Shown: in pieces, positions 55,561-63,440 of the stretch | Layout: the number at the start of each line of letters is the position of its first letter | How positions within the stretch are numbered: the first letter of the stretch is position 1 | Source: Lachnospiraceae bacterium | GTDB lineage: Bacteria > Bacillota > Clostridia > Lachnospirales > Lachnospiraceae | Reading direction: 5' to 3' | Length of the DNA stretch: 64,000 nt | Assembly (NCBI GenBank): GCA_019423745.1 | Contig: JAHZAV010000006.1 | Coordinates: 1 to 64,000, forward strand | Notes under the pieces: model-generated | Databases searched by the model: none | Told to the model about the DNA's origin: nothing | The model's input: the letters and a program-made list of their open reading frames with translations, nothing else | Translations under genes and position numbers: made by a program

Positions 55561-57312
55561 TTAATTAACCGTTCTTTTTACATAAGTGGTATGCAGATAT
55601 TCATGGGCTTTATGACTTCCCGGTTCACCCAGATACTCCTCATAAAGCTTCTTGATTGCCGGGTTTTCGTGGGATTTACGAATCGGTTTTGCCTGGTCAT
55701 TCCGATAAAGAACACCTGCACGAATTGCACGGACATCTGTAAAGTTTCTCACATCGCCAGATACCTGTGGCTGTCCTCCTCCGTTTACACATCCTCCCGG
55801 ACATCCCATAATCTCAATAAAGTGATAGTTTGCTTCTCCTGATTTCACTTTATTAAGCAGCGTTCTTGCATTATTCAGCCCTGACGCTACTGCAACTTTA
55901 ATATCCATTCCAGCTACATGATAAGTTGCTTCTTTGATCCCTTCTGTGCCACGCACATCTGTGAATTCAAGATTAGCAAGCTCTTCTCCTGTCAGAACTT
56001 CCACAGCGGTACGAAGAGCTGCCTCCATAACTCCTCCGGTAGCACCAAAAATCACGCTGGCGCCTGTAGATTCACCCATAGGATCATCAAATTTTTCATC
56101 CGGCAGTGCAGTAAATTCAATGCCGCATCTCTTAATCAGACGAGCCAGCTCTCTTGTTGTAATCGCAATATCCACATCAGGAACACCTGCTGCATTCTGA
56201 TCATCTCTTCCGATCTCAAACTTTTTCGCCGTACAGGGCATTACACTGACAGATACAATCTTCTTCGGATCAATGCCTTCTTTTTCAGCAAAATATGTTT
56301 TCAGCATAGCTCCAAACATCTGCTGCGGTGACTTACAGCTGGAGAGATTTTCTGTCATATCTGGAAAATAATGCTCACAATATTTGATCCATCCAGGTGA
56401 ACAGGATGTGATAAGCGGAAGGACTCCTCCATTTTTCACACGATCCAGAAGTTCTGTTGCTTCTTCCATAATCGTCAGATCTGCTGCCCAGTCCGTATCA
56501 AATACTTTATCAAAACCGATTCTTCTAAGGGCTGCCGCCATTTTACCTTCCACATCTGTTCCCATAGGATAGCCAAACTCTTCTCCCAGCCCTGCCCGTA
56601 CAGAAGGTGCTGTCTGAACTACCACATATTTGTCCGGATCTGCAATTGCCTCCAGAATCTGATTGGTATAATCTTTTTCGTATAATGCGCCAGTAGGACA
56701 GACGGCAATACATTGTCCACAAGATACACAGCTGGTCTCTCCCAATCCCATACCAAATGCAGAACCAATGAAGGTATCAAATCCTCTGTTGTTTGGACCT
56801 ATCACTCCAATGCCCTGCGTTTTTTCACAAACTGCTACACAACGCCGACATAAAATACACTTGTTATTGTCACGAATCATATGAGCTGCTGAATCATCAA
56901 GCTCATAATGGTTGGTACTTCCTTCAAAATAATTGACATCTTCTACTCCATATTCCTTACAGAGCTGCTGAAGTTCGCAATTTCCGCTTCTTACACATGA
57001 GAGGCATTTCTTATCATGATTGGACAACAGGAGCTGGAGCGTTCTCTTTCTTGATTTGATCAGCTTTGGAGTGTTCGTGTACACTTCCATTCCTTCCGTT
57101 ACCGGGTATACACAAGCTGCCACCAGATTTCTGGCCCCTTTGACTTCCACCACGCACATACGGCACGCACCGATTTCATTAATTTCTTTTAAGAAACATA
57201 ACGTCGGTATTTTAATTCCTGCCAGATGTGCCGCTTCAAGAATGGTGGAGCCAGCTGGAGCGGATACTTCAAGACCATTGATTTTTAAGTTTACGTTTTC
57301 CATATTCTCCAT
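55561..57312 (-). CDS. hydA: Electron-bifurcating [FeFe]-hydrogenase catalytic subunit
   Basis: 583 aa. In order: an N-terminal [2Fe-2S] ferredoxin domain (Cys39, 50, 53, 67), a His-Cys [4Fe-4S] segment (CLSCVRSGNCELQQLC, residues 103-118), two [4Fe-4S] motifs (Cys152/155/158/162 and 195/198/201/205), and the H-cluster domain. L1 is TSCSPGW (Cys304, Ser305), L2 is MPCTAKKFE (Cys360) and L3 is EIMGCPGGC (Cys504, Cys508). Ser305 stands where the cluster-binding Cys of the canonical TSCCP lies. I recall this variant from other NADH-linked HydA proteins, so it is probably active. It makes or oxidises H2 with NADH and reduced ferredoxin together with HydB and HydC. Confidence 0.95.
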   Translation of the reverse strand: MENMENVNLKINGLEVSAPAGSTILEAAHLAGIKIPTLCFLKEINEIGACRMCVVEVKGARNLVAACVYPVTEGMEVYTNTPKLIKSRKRTLQLLLSNHDKKCLSCVRSGNCELQQLCKEYGVEDVNYFEGSTNHYELDDSAAHMIRDNNKCILCRRCVAVCEKTQGIGVIGPNNRGFDTFIGSAFGMGLGETSCVSCGQCIAVCPTGALYEKDYTNQILEAIADPDKYVVVQTAPSVRAGLGEEFGYPMGTDVEGKMAAALRRIGFDKVFDTDWAADLTIMEEATELLDRVKNGGVLPLITSCSPGWIKYCEHYFPDMTENLSSCKSPQQMFGAMLKTYFAEKEGIDPKKIVSVSVMPCTAKKFEIGRDDQNAAGVPDVDIAITTRELARLIKRCGIEFTALPDEKFDDPMGESTGASVIFGATGGVMEAALRTAVEVLTGEELANLEFTDVRGTEGIKEATYHVAGMDIKVAVASGLNNARTLLNKVKSGEANYHFIEIMGCPGGCVNGGGQPQVSGDVRNFTDVRAIRAGVLYRNDQAKPIRKSHENPAIKKLYEEYLGEPGSHKAHEYLHTTYVKRTVN

Positions 57313-57318
57313 CCTCCA

Positions 57319-59106
57319 TTATTCTTTGTAAATAGCACCAAAACGACATTTTTCCATGCAGGCACCGCATTTTACACACTTCTCCTGATTGATCACATGC
57401 GGCTCTTTCACCTTGCCGATAATTGCATCGTTCGGACAGGTTCTTGCACACAGGGTACATCCTTTACATTTATCTGCATCGATCCGATACTGCAGAAGAT
57501 CCTTGCAGACCCCTGCCGGACATTTCTTATCCACAATGTGGGCAATATATTCATCTCTGAAATAACGCAATGTAGAAAGTACCGGATTAGGAGCTGTCTG
57601 TCCCAGTGCACAAAGAGAATTGGATTTCAGGTGTGCTGCCAGTTCTTCCAGTCTATCCAGATCTTCCATGGTTCCCTGACCTTTTGTGATCTTTTCCAGA
57701 ATTTCCAGCATCCGTCTTGTTCCTACGCGGCATGGCGTACATTTTCCACAGGATTCATCTACTGTAAATTCCAGGAAGAATTTTGCAATATCAACCATAC
57801 AGGTATCTTCATCCATAACGATCAGTCCGCCGGATCCCATCATAGAACCAATCGCAATAAGATTATCGTAATCGATAGGCACATCAAAATGCTCTGCCGG
57901 GATACAGCCGCCGGAAGGTCCGCCGGTCTGAGCTGCCTTGAATTTCTTACCACCTGGAATGCCTCCGCCGATCTCTTCTACAATTTCACGAAGAGTCGTT
58001 CCCATAGGAATTTCTACAAGTCCTGTATTATTTACTTTACCGCCAAGAGCAAAAACTTTTGTTCCTTTGGATTTCTCTGTTCCCATAGATGCAAACCATT
58101 CCGGACCGTTCAAAATAATCTGCGGAATGTTTGCATAAGTCTCTACGTTGTTGAGAATGGTCGGTTTCTGGAACAAACCTTTCACCGCCGGGAATGGAGG
58201 ACGAGGACGAGGTTCTCCTCTGTTTCCTTCAATGGATGTCATAAGAGCTGTTTCTTCCCCACATACAAAAGCTCCCGCTCCTAGACGAAGTTCAATATCA
58301 AAATCAAATCCTGTTCCAAAAATGTCTTTACCTAACAGTCCATATTCCCTTGCCTGTCCGATGGCAATATTCAAACGTTCTACTGCAATCGGATATTCTG
58401 CACGTACATAAATATATCCCTGGGATGCCCCAATTGCATATCCGGCAATGGCCATAGCTTCCAGTACAACATGAGGATCTCCTTCCAGAACGGATCTGTC
58501 CATGAATGCTCCCGGGTCACCTTCGTCAGCATTACAACAGACATATTTCTGATCTGCTGCATTAGCTGCTGCGAATTTCCATTTCAGACCGGTCGGGAAT
58601 CCTGCTCCTCCTCTTCCTCTAAGTCCACTGTCCAGAAGTATCTGAATAACATCTTCCGGCTTCATCTCTGTGAGAACTTTTCCCAGAGCTTCATATCCTC
58701 TTGTACCGATATATTCCTCAATATTCTCTGGATTGATCACACCACAGTTACGAAGAGCAATTCTGTGCTGTTTTTTATAAAATTTTGTTTCCTGCAGCGG
58801 AAGAACTTCTGCTCCTTTTACGGTCTCATCGTAAAGAAGTCTTTTTACTACTCTTCCCTTTAACAGATGTTCAGACACAATCTCCGGTATATCTTCTTCT
58901 TTTACCATAGAATAGAAGGACCCTTCCGGATACACAATCATAATAGGGCCTAAAGCACACAAACCAAAACAACCTGTTTTTACAACGCCAACTTCATTTT
59001 CCAGACCCTGTTTCTTAATTTCTTCTTCCAGTTTCTCTCTGATTCTTTGGCTGCCTGAGGAGGTACATCCGGTTCCCCCACAGACCAGTACATGTGAACG
59101 ATACAT
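57319..59106 (-). CDS. hydB: Bifurcating hydrogenase NADH/FMN subunit (NuoF-like)
   Basis: 595 aa. A thioredoxin-like [2Fe-2S] domain at the N-terminus (Cys9, 14, 46, 50) precedes the NuoF core: the Gly-rich FMN/NADH site SGLRGRGGAGFPTGLKW and NADEGDPGAFMDR, an SLBB domain, and the [4Fe-4S] site ESCGKCTPCRVGTRR. Two C-terminal [4Fe-4S] motifs (CKGCTLCARTCP and CVKCGACMEKC) are extra to respiratory NuoF and typical of HydB. It is the NAD(H) site and the likely bifurcation centre. A strong AGGAGG precedes the ATG; hydA starts 6 bp after its stop. Confidence 0.95.
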   Translation of the reverse strand: MYRSHVLVCGGTGCTSSGSQRIREKLEEEIKKQGLENEVGVVKTGCFGLCALGPIMIVYPEGSFYSMVKEEDIPEIVSEHLLKGRVVKRLLYDETVKGAEVLPLQETKFYKKQHRIALRNCGVINPENIEEYIGTRGYEALGKVLTEMKPEDVIQILLDSGLRGRGGAGFPTGLKWKFAAANAADQKYVCCNADEGDPGAFMDRSVLEGDPHVVLEAMAIAGYAIGASQGYIYVRAEYPIAVERLNIAIGQAREYGLLGKDIFGTGFDFDIELRLGAGAFVCGEETALMTSIEGNRGEPRPRPPFPAVKGLFQKPTILNNVETYANIPQIILNGPEWFASMGTEKSKGTKVFALGGKVNNTGLVEIPMGTTLREIVEEIGGGIPGGKKFKAAQTGGPSGGCIPAEHFDVPIDYDNLIAIGSMMGSGGLIVMDEDTCMVDIAKFFLEFTVDESCGKCTPCRVGTRRMLEILEKITKGQGTMEDLDRLEELAAHLKSNSLCALGQTAPNPVLSTLRYFRDEYIAHIVDKKCPAGVCKDLLQYRIDADKCKGCTLCARTCPNDAIIGKVKEPHVINQEKCVKCGACMEKCRFGAIYKE

Positions 59107-59121
59107 AGCTGTAACCTCCTT

Positions 59122-59502
59122 TTACTCTTTCCCGATTTTTTCCGCTGCAAGCGTATATTTCGTCACGACCTGCCCACCTTTAAGATGAAGCCGGAACACT
59201 TCCATTGCCTTTTCCGGTGTCATCTTTACATAGGTAACCTTCTCTTTGCCAGGCTCTAAGACCTCAACAATAGGCTCATACTGACAAAGTCCGATACAAC
59301 CTGTCTGGGTTACATTGATATGATTCAACCCTTCCTCCTGCACAGCGTCTGCCAGCGCTGACAAAACTGGACGGGCTCCGCTTGCAATTCCGCAGGTAGC
59401 CATTCCTACAATGACTCTGGTCTGTGTCGCATCCTCTGAGCGGAAACCGACTTTTCCCTGCATTTTTTCTCTAATTGCCTGTAACTCTTCCAGAGATTTC
59501 AT
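59122..59502 (-). CDS. hydD: [2Fe-2S] ferredoxin-domain accessory protein (HydD-like)
   Basis: A 126-aa protein with a thioredoxin-like ferredoxin fold (VIVGMATCGIASGARPVL, then TQTGCIGLCQYEPIVEV). Only three cysteines exist in the whole protein (Cys37, Cys69, Cys73), one fewer than needed for a normal all-Cys [2Fe-2S] site. This accessory subunit commonly sits between hydC and hydB in Clostridia; a role in electron transfer or assembly is presumed. GGAGG lies upstream of the ATG. Confidence 0.85.
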   Translation of the reverse strand: MKSLEELQAIREKMQGKVGFRSEDATQTRVIVGMATCGIASGARPVLSALADAVQEEGLNHINVTQTGCIGLCQYEPIVEVLEPGKEKVTYVKMTPEKAMEVFRLHLKGGQVVTKYTLAAEKIGKE

Positions 59503-59535
59503 ACTCTTCCTCCATTCTTTCTTTATATCTTTCCG

Positions 59536-60093
59536 TTACAAATTCTTTCCGCTGTTTGCCTCCCTGTGATTTGACTGCAGATAGTCCATAATAAAAGCTG
59601 AAACTTCCGGGGCATTTAACGGTACATCTCCTAACATTTCTTTCATTTCCCTTGTGTCCAAAGTAAATTCCCGGTCATCGCATACATAGCGATACCAAAA
59701 ATCCACCTCTTCGTGATATACGATCAGATTATGTATGGTCAGACTCATATCTCCCAAAGGCATTCTGTCTATACTTGACAGAACAAATTCCGCTACTAAA
59801 AGCGTACCTTCCCCCTTTTGGGATGTGATCTGAAAATGTCCCCCTGATATTTCCGCCGCCTGCTTGAAAAAAGGAACTCCAAGTCCTACTTTCCGCGTCG
59901 TACGGGTTGTAAAAAAAGGATCCGTTACTCTTTTTACCTGTTCCGAATCCATTCCGGATCCATTATCTTTAATCATGATGCGCAGAGAATCCTTAATGGT
60001 ACTGACCACAACCTCTATCTCCACTAACGCTGCTCCTGCTCGAACAGAATTTTCTGCCGTATCCAGAACATGTAATGATATCTCAGGCAACAT
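59536..60093 (-). CDS. GHKL-type ATPase in the hydrogenase operon
   Basis: 185 aa. The first ~110 residues are a histidine-kinase-like ATPase fold: N-box LHVLDTAENSVRAGA, G1 box IKDNGSGMDSEQ, an F box DPFFTTR, and G2-like KVGLGVPFFKQAAE. There is no HisKA or other phospho-acceptor domain. The last ~75 residues (YHEEVDFWYRYVCDDREFTL) form an unassigned domain. It lies 3 bp after hydC and 33 bp before hydD, so it is made with the hydrogenase. It might be a protein kinase of the anti-sigma type or an ATP-dependent modulator; the substrate is unknown. Confidence 0.87.
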   Translation of the reverse strand: MLPEISLHVLDTAENSVRAGAALVEIEVVVSTIKDSLRIMIKDNGSGMDSEQVKRVTDPFFTTRTTRKVGLGVPFFKQAAEISGGHFQITSQKGEGTLLVAEFVLSSIDRMPLGDMSLTIHNLIVYHEEVDFWYRYVCDDREFTLDTREMKEMLGDVPLNAPEVSAFIMDYLQSNHREANSGKNL

Positions 60094-60096
60094 AGG

Positions 60097-60591
60097 CTAT
60101 TCATACTTTGCCAAAATATCGTCAATATCTTCTACCTTCAGCCTGCCATATACATCATCATTGATCGTCATGACAGGAGCCAGTCCGCAGGCACCGATAC
60201 AGCGACATGCATCCAGGGAAAACTTACCGTCGGGAGTACATTCTCCTCCCACAATCCCCAGCTTTTCCATAAGTTTATTATAGATATCACCAGAGCCCTT
60301 CACATAACATGCTGTACCAAGACAGACTGAAATTTTGTATCTGCCTTTGGGGCTTAACGTAAACTGTGAGTAAAATGTTACAACACCGTAAATCTTTTCC
60401 AATGGTATTCCTGTCTCATTAGAAATGATCTTCTGCACCTCTATCGGAAGATATCCATAAATATCCTGCGCCTTTTGCAGGATAGGCATAAGCGCACCTT
60501 TTTCATCTTTCATTTCGCGGATTACTTCCAGCAGTGCCTGTTCCTGTGCTTCAGTTCCCCGAAATGGAACTGATGTTTTCTTAGAAAGCAT
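60097..60591 (-). CDS. hydC: Bifurcating hydrogenase NuoE-like [2Fe-2S] subunit
   Basis: 164 aa. An N-terminal helical domain is followed by the NuoE thioredoxin-like domain with ligands Cys90, Cys95 (VCLGTACYVKG), Cys131 and Cys135 (CRCIGACGLAP). KIYGVVTFYSQF is the usual linker. It passes electrons within the HydABC complex. It is the first gene of the minus-strand hyd operon, with GGGAGG 7 nt before the ATG, and is divergent from the putative sensory operon at 60915. Confidence 0.95.
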   Translation of the reverse strand: MLSKKTSVPFRGTEAQEQALLEVIREMKDEKGALMPILQKAQDIYGYLPIEVQKIISNETGIPLEKIYGVVTFYSQFTLSPKGRYKISVCLGTACYVKGSGDIYNKLMEKLGIVGGECTPDGKFSLDACRCIGACGLAPVMTINDDVYGRLKVEDIDDILAKYE

Positions 60592-60914
60592 TTCTGAACC
60601 TCCCTTATTTGTATTTTATCTGAAAATTGCACAACATCAATGTATAGATGCTGAATTCTATTTATAACACATTCTAACACAGTCAATACTAAATATCCAC
60701 TTATTTTTTTGTAATATTTTGTTAATTTTGTTTACATTCAGAATATTTTTTTCACAAATATGTTAATAAATGCACAATATCACCTCTTCCTTTTTATACA
60801 TTTTATACAAAACATGTTGATTTACAACGCCTGCAATGCTATACTTTATAAAAATCAATTGTTTCATATTAATGCATTTTTTTGTCTTTTTACAGTTTTT
60901 TTCAGGAGGTCCTT
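60592..60914. other. Divergent intergenic region between hydC and the sensory operon
   Basis: About 320 bp, strongly AT-rich. It holds the plus-strand promoter at 60817-60845 and a short inverted repeat GTTGATTTACAAC (60816-60828) overlapping its -35. For hydC I see only a weak candidate (TTGACT at 60681-60686 on the minus strand, without a good -10). No convincing Rex box, and no RNA gene or open reading frame, was found. Confidence 0.5.
60817..60845 (+). promoter_or_regulatory. Promoter of the DRTGG-ATPase-hydS2 operon
   Basis: TTGATT (60817-60822), 17-bp spacer ending in TGC (extended -10), TATACT (60840-60845), 70 bp upstream of the ATG at 60915. Confidence 0.6.
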
Positions 60915-61268
60915 ATGATAATCAGAGAAATACAATCACTCCTAAAAGCCCGTATCCTGCAAGGCGAGGCACAGCTTGACCAAACTGTATCGGGAGCCTT
61001 TGCATCGGATATGATGAGCGACGTTTTAGCCTATGCTTCCCCTCATTCTGCCCTGCTTACCGGCCTTTGCAACCCGCAGGTCATACGTACAGCCGAAATG
61101 ATGGATATGCCATGTATTATTTTTGTCCAAGACAAATCTCCCGGTTCCGAGGCCCTTGCTCTTGCTAAGGAGCGTGACATCTGCATTTTGCAGACGTCTA
61201 TGGAAATGTTCTGTGCATGCGGGATTCTGTATATGCAGGGACTATTGGGAGGTTGTGAACATGAGTAA
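60915..61268 (+). CDS. DRTGG domain-containing protein
   Basis: A 117-aa single-domain protein matching the DRTGG type, a small alpha/beta module found beside CBS domains or in phosphotransacetylase-like proteins and often encoded with [FeFe]-hydrogenase genes. Recognisable parts are VSGAFASDMMSDVLAYAS, ALLTGLCNPQVIRTAEM and IIFVQDKSPG. There is no catalytic motif. I start at 60915 after AGGAGG. It overlaps the next gene by 8 bp. The role is unknown; ligand binding or regulation is the usual suggestion. Confidence 0.82.
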   Translation: MIIREIQSLLKARILQGEAQLDQTVSGAFASDMMSDVLAYASPHSALLTGLCNPQVIRTAEMMDMPCIIFVQDKSPGSEALALAKERDICILQTSMEMFCACGILYMQGLLGGCEHE

Positions 61269-61683
61269 AACGCTTACATTTGAATACCAGGTTCCAGGCG
61301 ATGACTTTACTCGCGCGGGAGAGGCAAGCAGTAATGTAAAAAACAAACTTAAAATGATGGGGGTAGACACTGGCGTAATTCGCAAAGTATCCATTGCCAT
61401 GTATGAAGGAGAAATTAACATGGTGATTCACGCTAACGGCGGCACTATTAAAGTACTCATCTCTGATGACAATATCCGAATCATCCTCTCCGATACTGGG
61501 CCGGGCATTCCTGATGTAGAGAAGGCGATGCAGCAGGGATATTCCACTGCTCCGGAAGAAGTACGTTCGCTTGGCTTTGGAGCCGGAATGGGGCTTCCAA
61601 ATATGAAGAAATATTCTGATGATATGAAAATTGATACAGTAATCGGAAGCGGCACTACAGTCACCATGGATATCCATATGTAA
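61261..61683 (+). CDS. RsbW/RsbT-like GHKL ATPase (anti-sigma-type kinase)
   Basis: A 140-aa stand-alone ATPase domain. The N-box is IAMYEGEINMVIHA, the G1 box LSDTGPGIPDVEKAMQQG, and the G2 box GFGAGMGLPNMKKY. The length and motifs match serine kinases of partner-switching systems (RsbT/RsbW/SpoIIAB), which phosphorylate STAS proteins. No STAS gene or sigma factor is in the window. The ATG at 61261 lies inside the end of the DRTGG gene, giving coupled translation. It is distinct from the 185-aa ATPase of the hyd operon. Confidence 0.87.
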   Translation: MSKTLTFEYQVPGDDFTRAGEASSNVKNKLKMMGVDTGVIRKVSIAMYEGEINMVIHANGGTIKVLISDDNIRIILSDTGPGIPDVEKAMQQGYSTAPEEVRSLGFGAGMGLPNMKKYSDDMKIDTVIGSGTTVTMDIHM

Positions 61684-61725
61684 CACTTTCATCAAAAGGA
61701 CTGACAGGAAGGAGGAGTTGCAGCT

Positions 61726-63108
61726 TTGGATCATATTGATAAATTTATAAACTCTGTAAAATTAAATAAGGATGCCTGTACCGGCTGCATTAACTGCATT
61801 AAGTATTGTCCTACCCAAGCAATACGGGTACATGACGGTAAAGCTTCCATAAACCCTGATTTTTGTGTGGACTGTGGGCGTTGTATCCGCTACTGCCCTA
61901 ACCATGCCAAAATAGCTGTCTCTGACTCTCTGGAAGAAATCACGCATTACAAATATACAGTAGCTCTTCCCGCCCCTTCTCTATACGCACAGTTCAACAA
62001 TCTTACTAACATCGACATTATATTGAATGCCCTTATTTCCATGGGATTTGATGATGTATTCGAAGTAAGTGCAGCAGCAGAGCTTGTTTCAGAAATGTCA
62101 AGAAATTATATTGAAGAGCACAGGGATGAGGCTCCTTTTATCAGTACAGCCTGCCCTACCATTGTTCGTATTATTCGGGTTCGATTTCCTACGCTCATCC
62201 CCCGCCTTTTACCGCTGAAACCTCCAGTGGAGATTGCTGCAGAGATCGCCAGAAAGAGAGCCATGGAAAAAACAGGACTTCCTGCCTCAGACATCGGGAT
62301 TTTTTTTATATCCCCCTGTCCTTCTAAAGTAACTTATGCAAAAGCTCCTCTTGGTATCGAGAAAAGCCAGATTGACAAAGTACTGGCAATCAAAGACGTT
62401 TATCCTGTTCTACTGGCACACATGACTCATGACGAGTCCCGCCTTGCGCCACTTTCTGTTTCCGGCAGAATCGGCATTGGCTGGAGTACCAGCGGTGGAG
62501 AGGCAGCTGGACTAATCACCGACAACTATCTGGCCGCAGACGGTATTATGAACGTACTTCGCGTTTTAAGTGATCTGGAAGATGAAAAATTTTACGGTCT
62601 AAAATTTGTTGAACTAAATGCCTGCAACGGAGGCTGTGTGGGAGGCGCTTTGACAGTAGAAAATCCCTATATTGCTACTGCAAAAACAAAGAAGATCCAT
62701 CGCTATCTTCCTGTATCATGCAACCATTCCGATACCTATCCTGATATCAATTATCACTGGAACAGTTATGTAGAATATGAACCTGTATTTCGTCTCGGAA
62801 AAACATTTCGGGAAAGTCTGGAAATGATGGGCATGGTAGAAGAACTTGCCGAGCAACTTCCTGGTCTGGACTGCGGCTCTTGCGGTGCGCCTACATGTCG
62901 GGCTTTGGCAGAGGATATCGTAAGGGGGGAAGCTACCAGGAACGACTGTATTTATGTATTCTTTGAATATATTGGAAATCTTTCCCGGGAAATTTCTTAT
63001 ACCGCACGAAATTTAAATTCTCCCGATGAAGAAACACAGACTTCCAACGACGAACTGGATGAATATGTAAAAAAATTAGATACAGAGTTAAAGAGAAAGG
63101 ATGTGTAG
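61726..63108 (+). CDS. Second sensory [FeFe]-hydrogenase-like protein (HydS2)
   Basis: 460 aa, TTG start with GGAGG upstream. Two [4Fe-4S] motifs (Cys18/21/24/28 and 47/50/53/57) precede a divergent H-cluster domain. L1 is STACP (Ala142, Cys143), L2 is ISPCPSK (Cys198) and L3 is ELNACNGGC (Cys300, Cys304). All four ligands are kept, but the catalytic proton-relay Cys is Ala. A C-terminal cluster motif (CGSCGAPTC, about residues 388-396) and a short charged helix follow; no PAS domain. This signature resembles the putative sensory HydS of Thermotoga maritima as I recall it. Turnover should be slow or absent, so sensing is more likely than catalysis. Confidence 0.88.
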   Translation: MDHIDKFINSVKLNKDACTGCINCIKYCPTQAIRVHDGKASINPDFCVDCGRCIRYCPNHAKIAVSDSLEEITHYKYTVALPAPSLYAQFNNLTNIDIILNALISMGFDDVFEVSAAAELVSEMSRNYIEEHRDEAPFISTACPTIVRIIRVRFPTLIPRLLPLKPPVEIAAEIARKRAMEKTGLPASDIGIFFISPCPSKVTYAKAPLGIEKSQIDKVLAIKDVYPVLLAHMTHDESRLAPLSVSGRIGIGWSTSGGEAAGLITDNYLAADGIMNVLRVLSDLEDEKFYGLKFVELNACNGGCVGGALTVENPYIATAKTKKIHRYLPVSCNHSDTYPDINYHWNSYVEYEPVFRLGKTFRESLEMMGMVEELAEQLPGLDCGSCGAPTCRALAEDIVRGEATRNDCIYVFFEYIGNLSREISYTARNLNSPDEETQTSNDELDEYVKKLDTELKRKDV

Positions 63109-63110
63109 AA

Positions 63111-63440
63111 ATGGCTTCTGTACAGGATCTTATAAATGCCGGATTATTTCATACTGAAAATCCTGGGCAAACCAATCAGCAAATTACAAAAGTATTTTGC
63201 TGTGACCTTTTGAGCGTTGCCATGGGCAGAGCTCCTGCCGGATGTGCATGGGTTACGGTCATGGGAAACCGAAACACCCTGGCGGTTGCTTCTCTTGCGG
63301 ACGTATGCTGCATTATCCTTGCGGAAGGGGCCTCTTTTACAGAAGAGGATATGCAGTGCGCCAAAGAGCAGGAAATTTCCGTATTTTCTACCGATCTTCC
63401 TGTCTTTGATGCTGCATTAAAGGTCTATCAACTATTATGA
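63111..63440 (+). CDS. Second DRTGG-like domain protein
   Basis: A 109-aa protein similar in layout to the one at 60915: FCCDLLSVAMGRAPAGCAWV aligns with its SGAFASDMMSDVL region, then ASLADVCCIILAEGASF. It starts 2 bp after the hydS2 stop and overlaps the PHP gene by 4 bp (ATGA). Two DRTGG modules thus bracket the ATPase and hydS2. Function unknown. Confidence 0.8.
   Translation: MASVQDLINAGLFHTENPGQTNQQITKVFCCDLLSVAMGRAPAGCAWVTVMGNRNTLAVASLADVCCIILAEGASFTEEDMQCAKEQEISVFSTDLPVFDAALKVYQLL

Noticed and set aside
60592..60914. Rex-like half sites such as TTTGTTAATTTTG and ATGTTAATAA upstream of hydC
   Set aside because: Each matches only one half of TTGTTAAnnnnTTAACAA; no paired inverted half site at the correct spacing was found.
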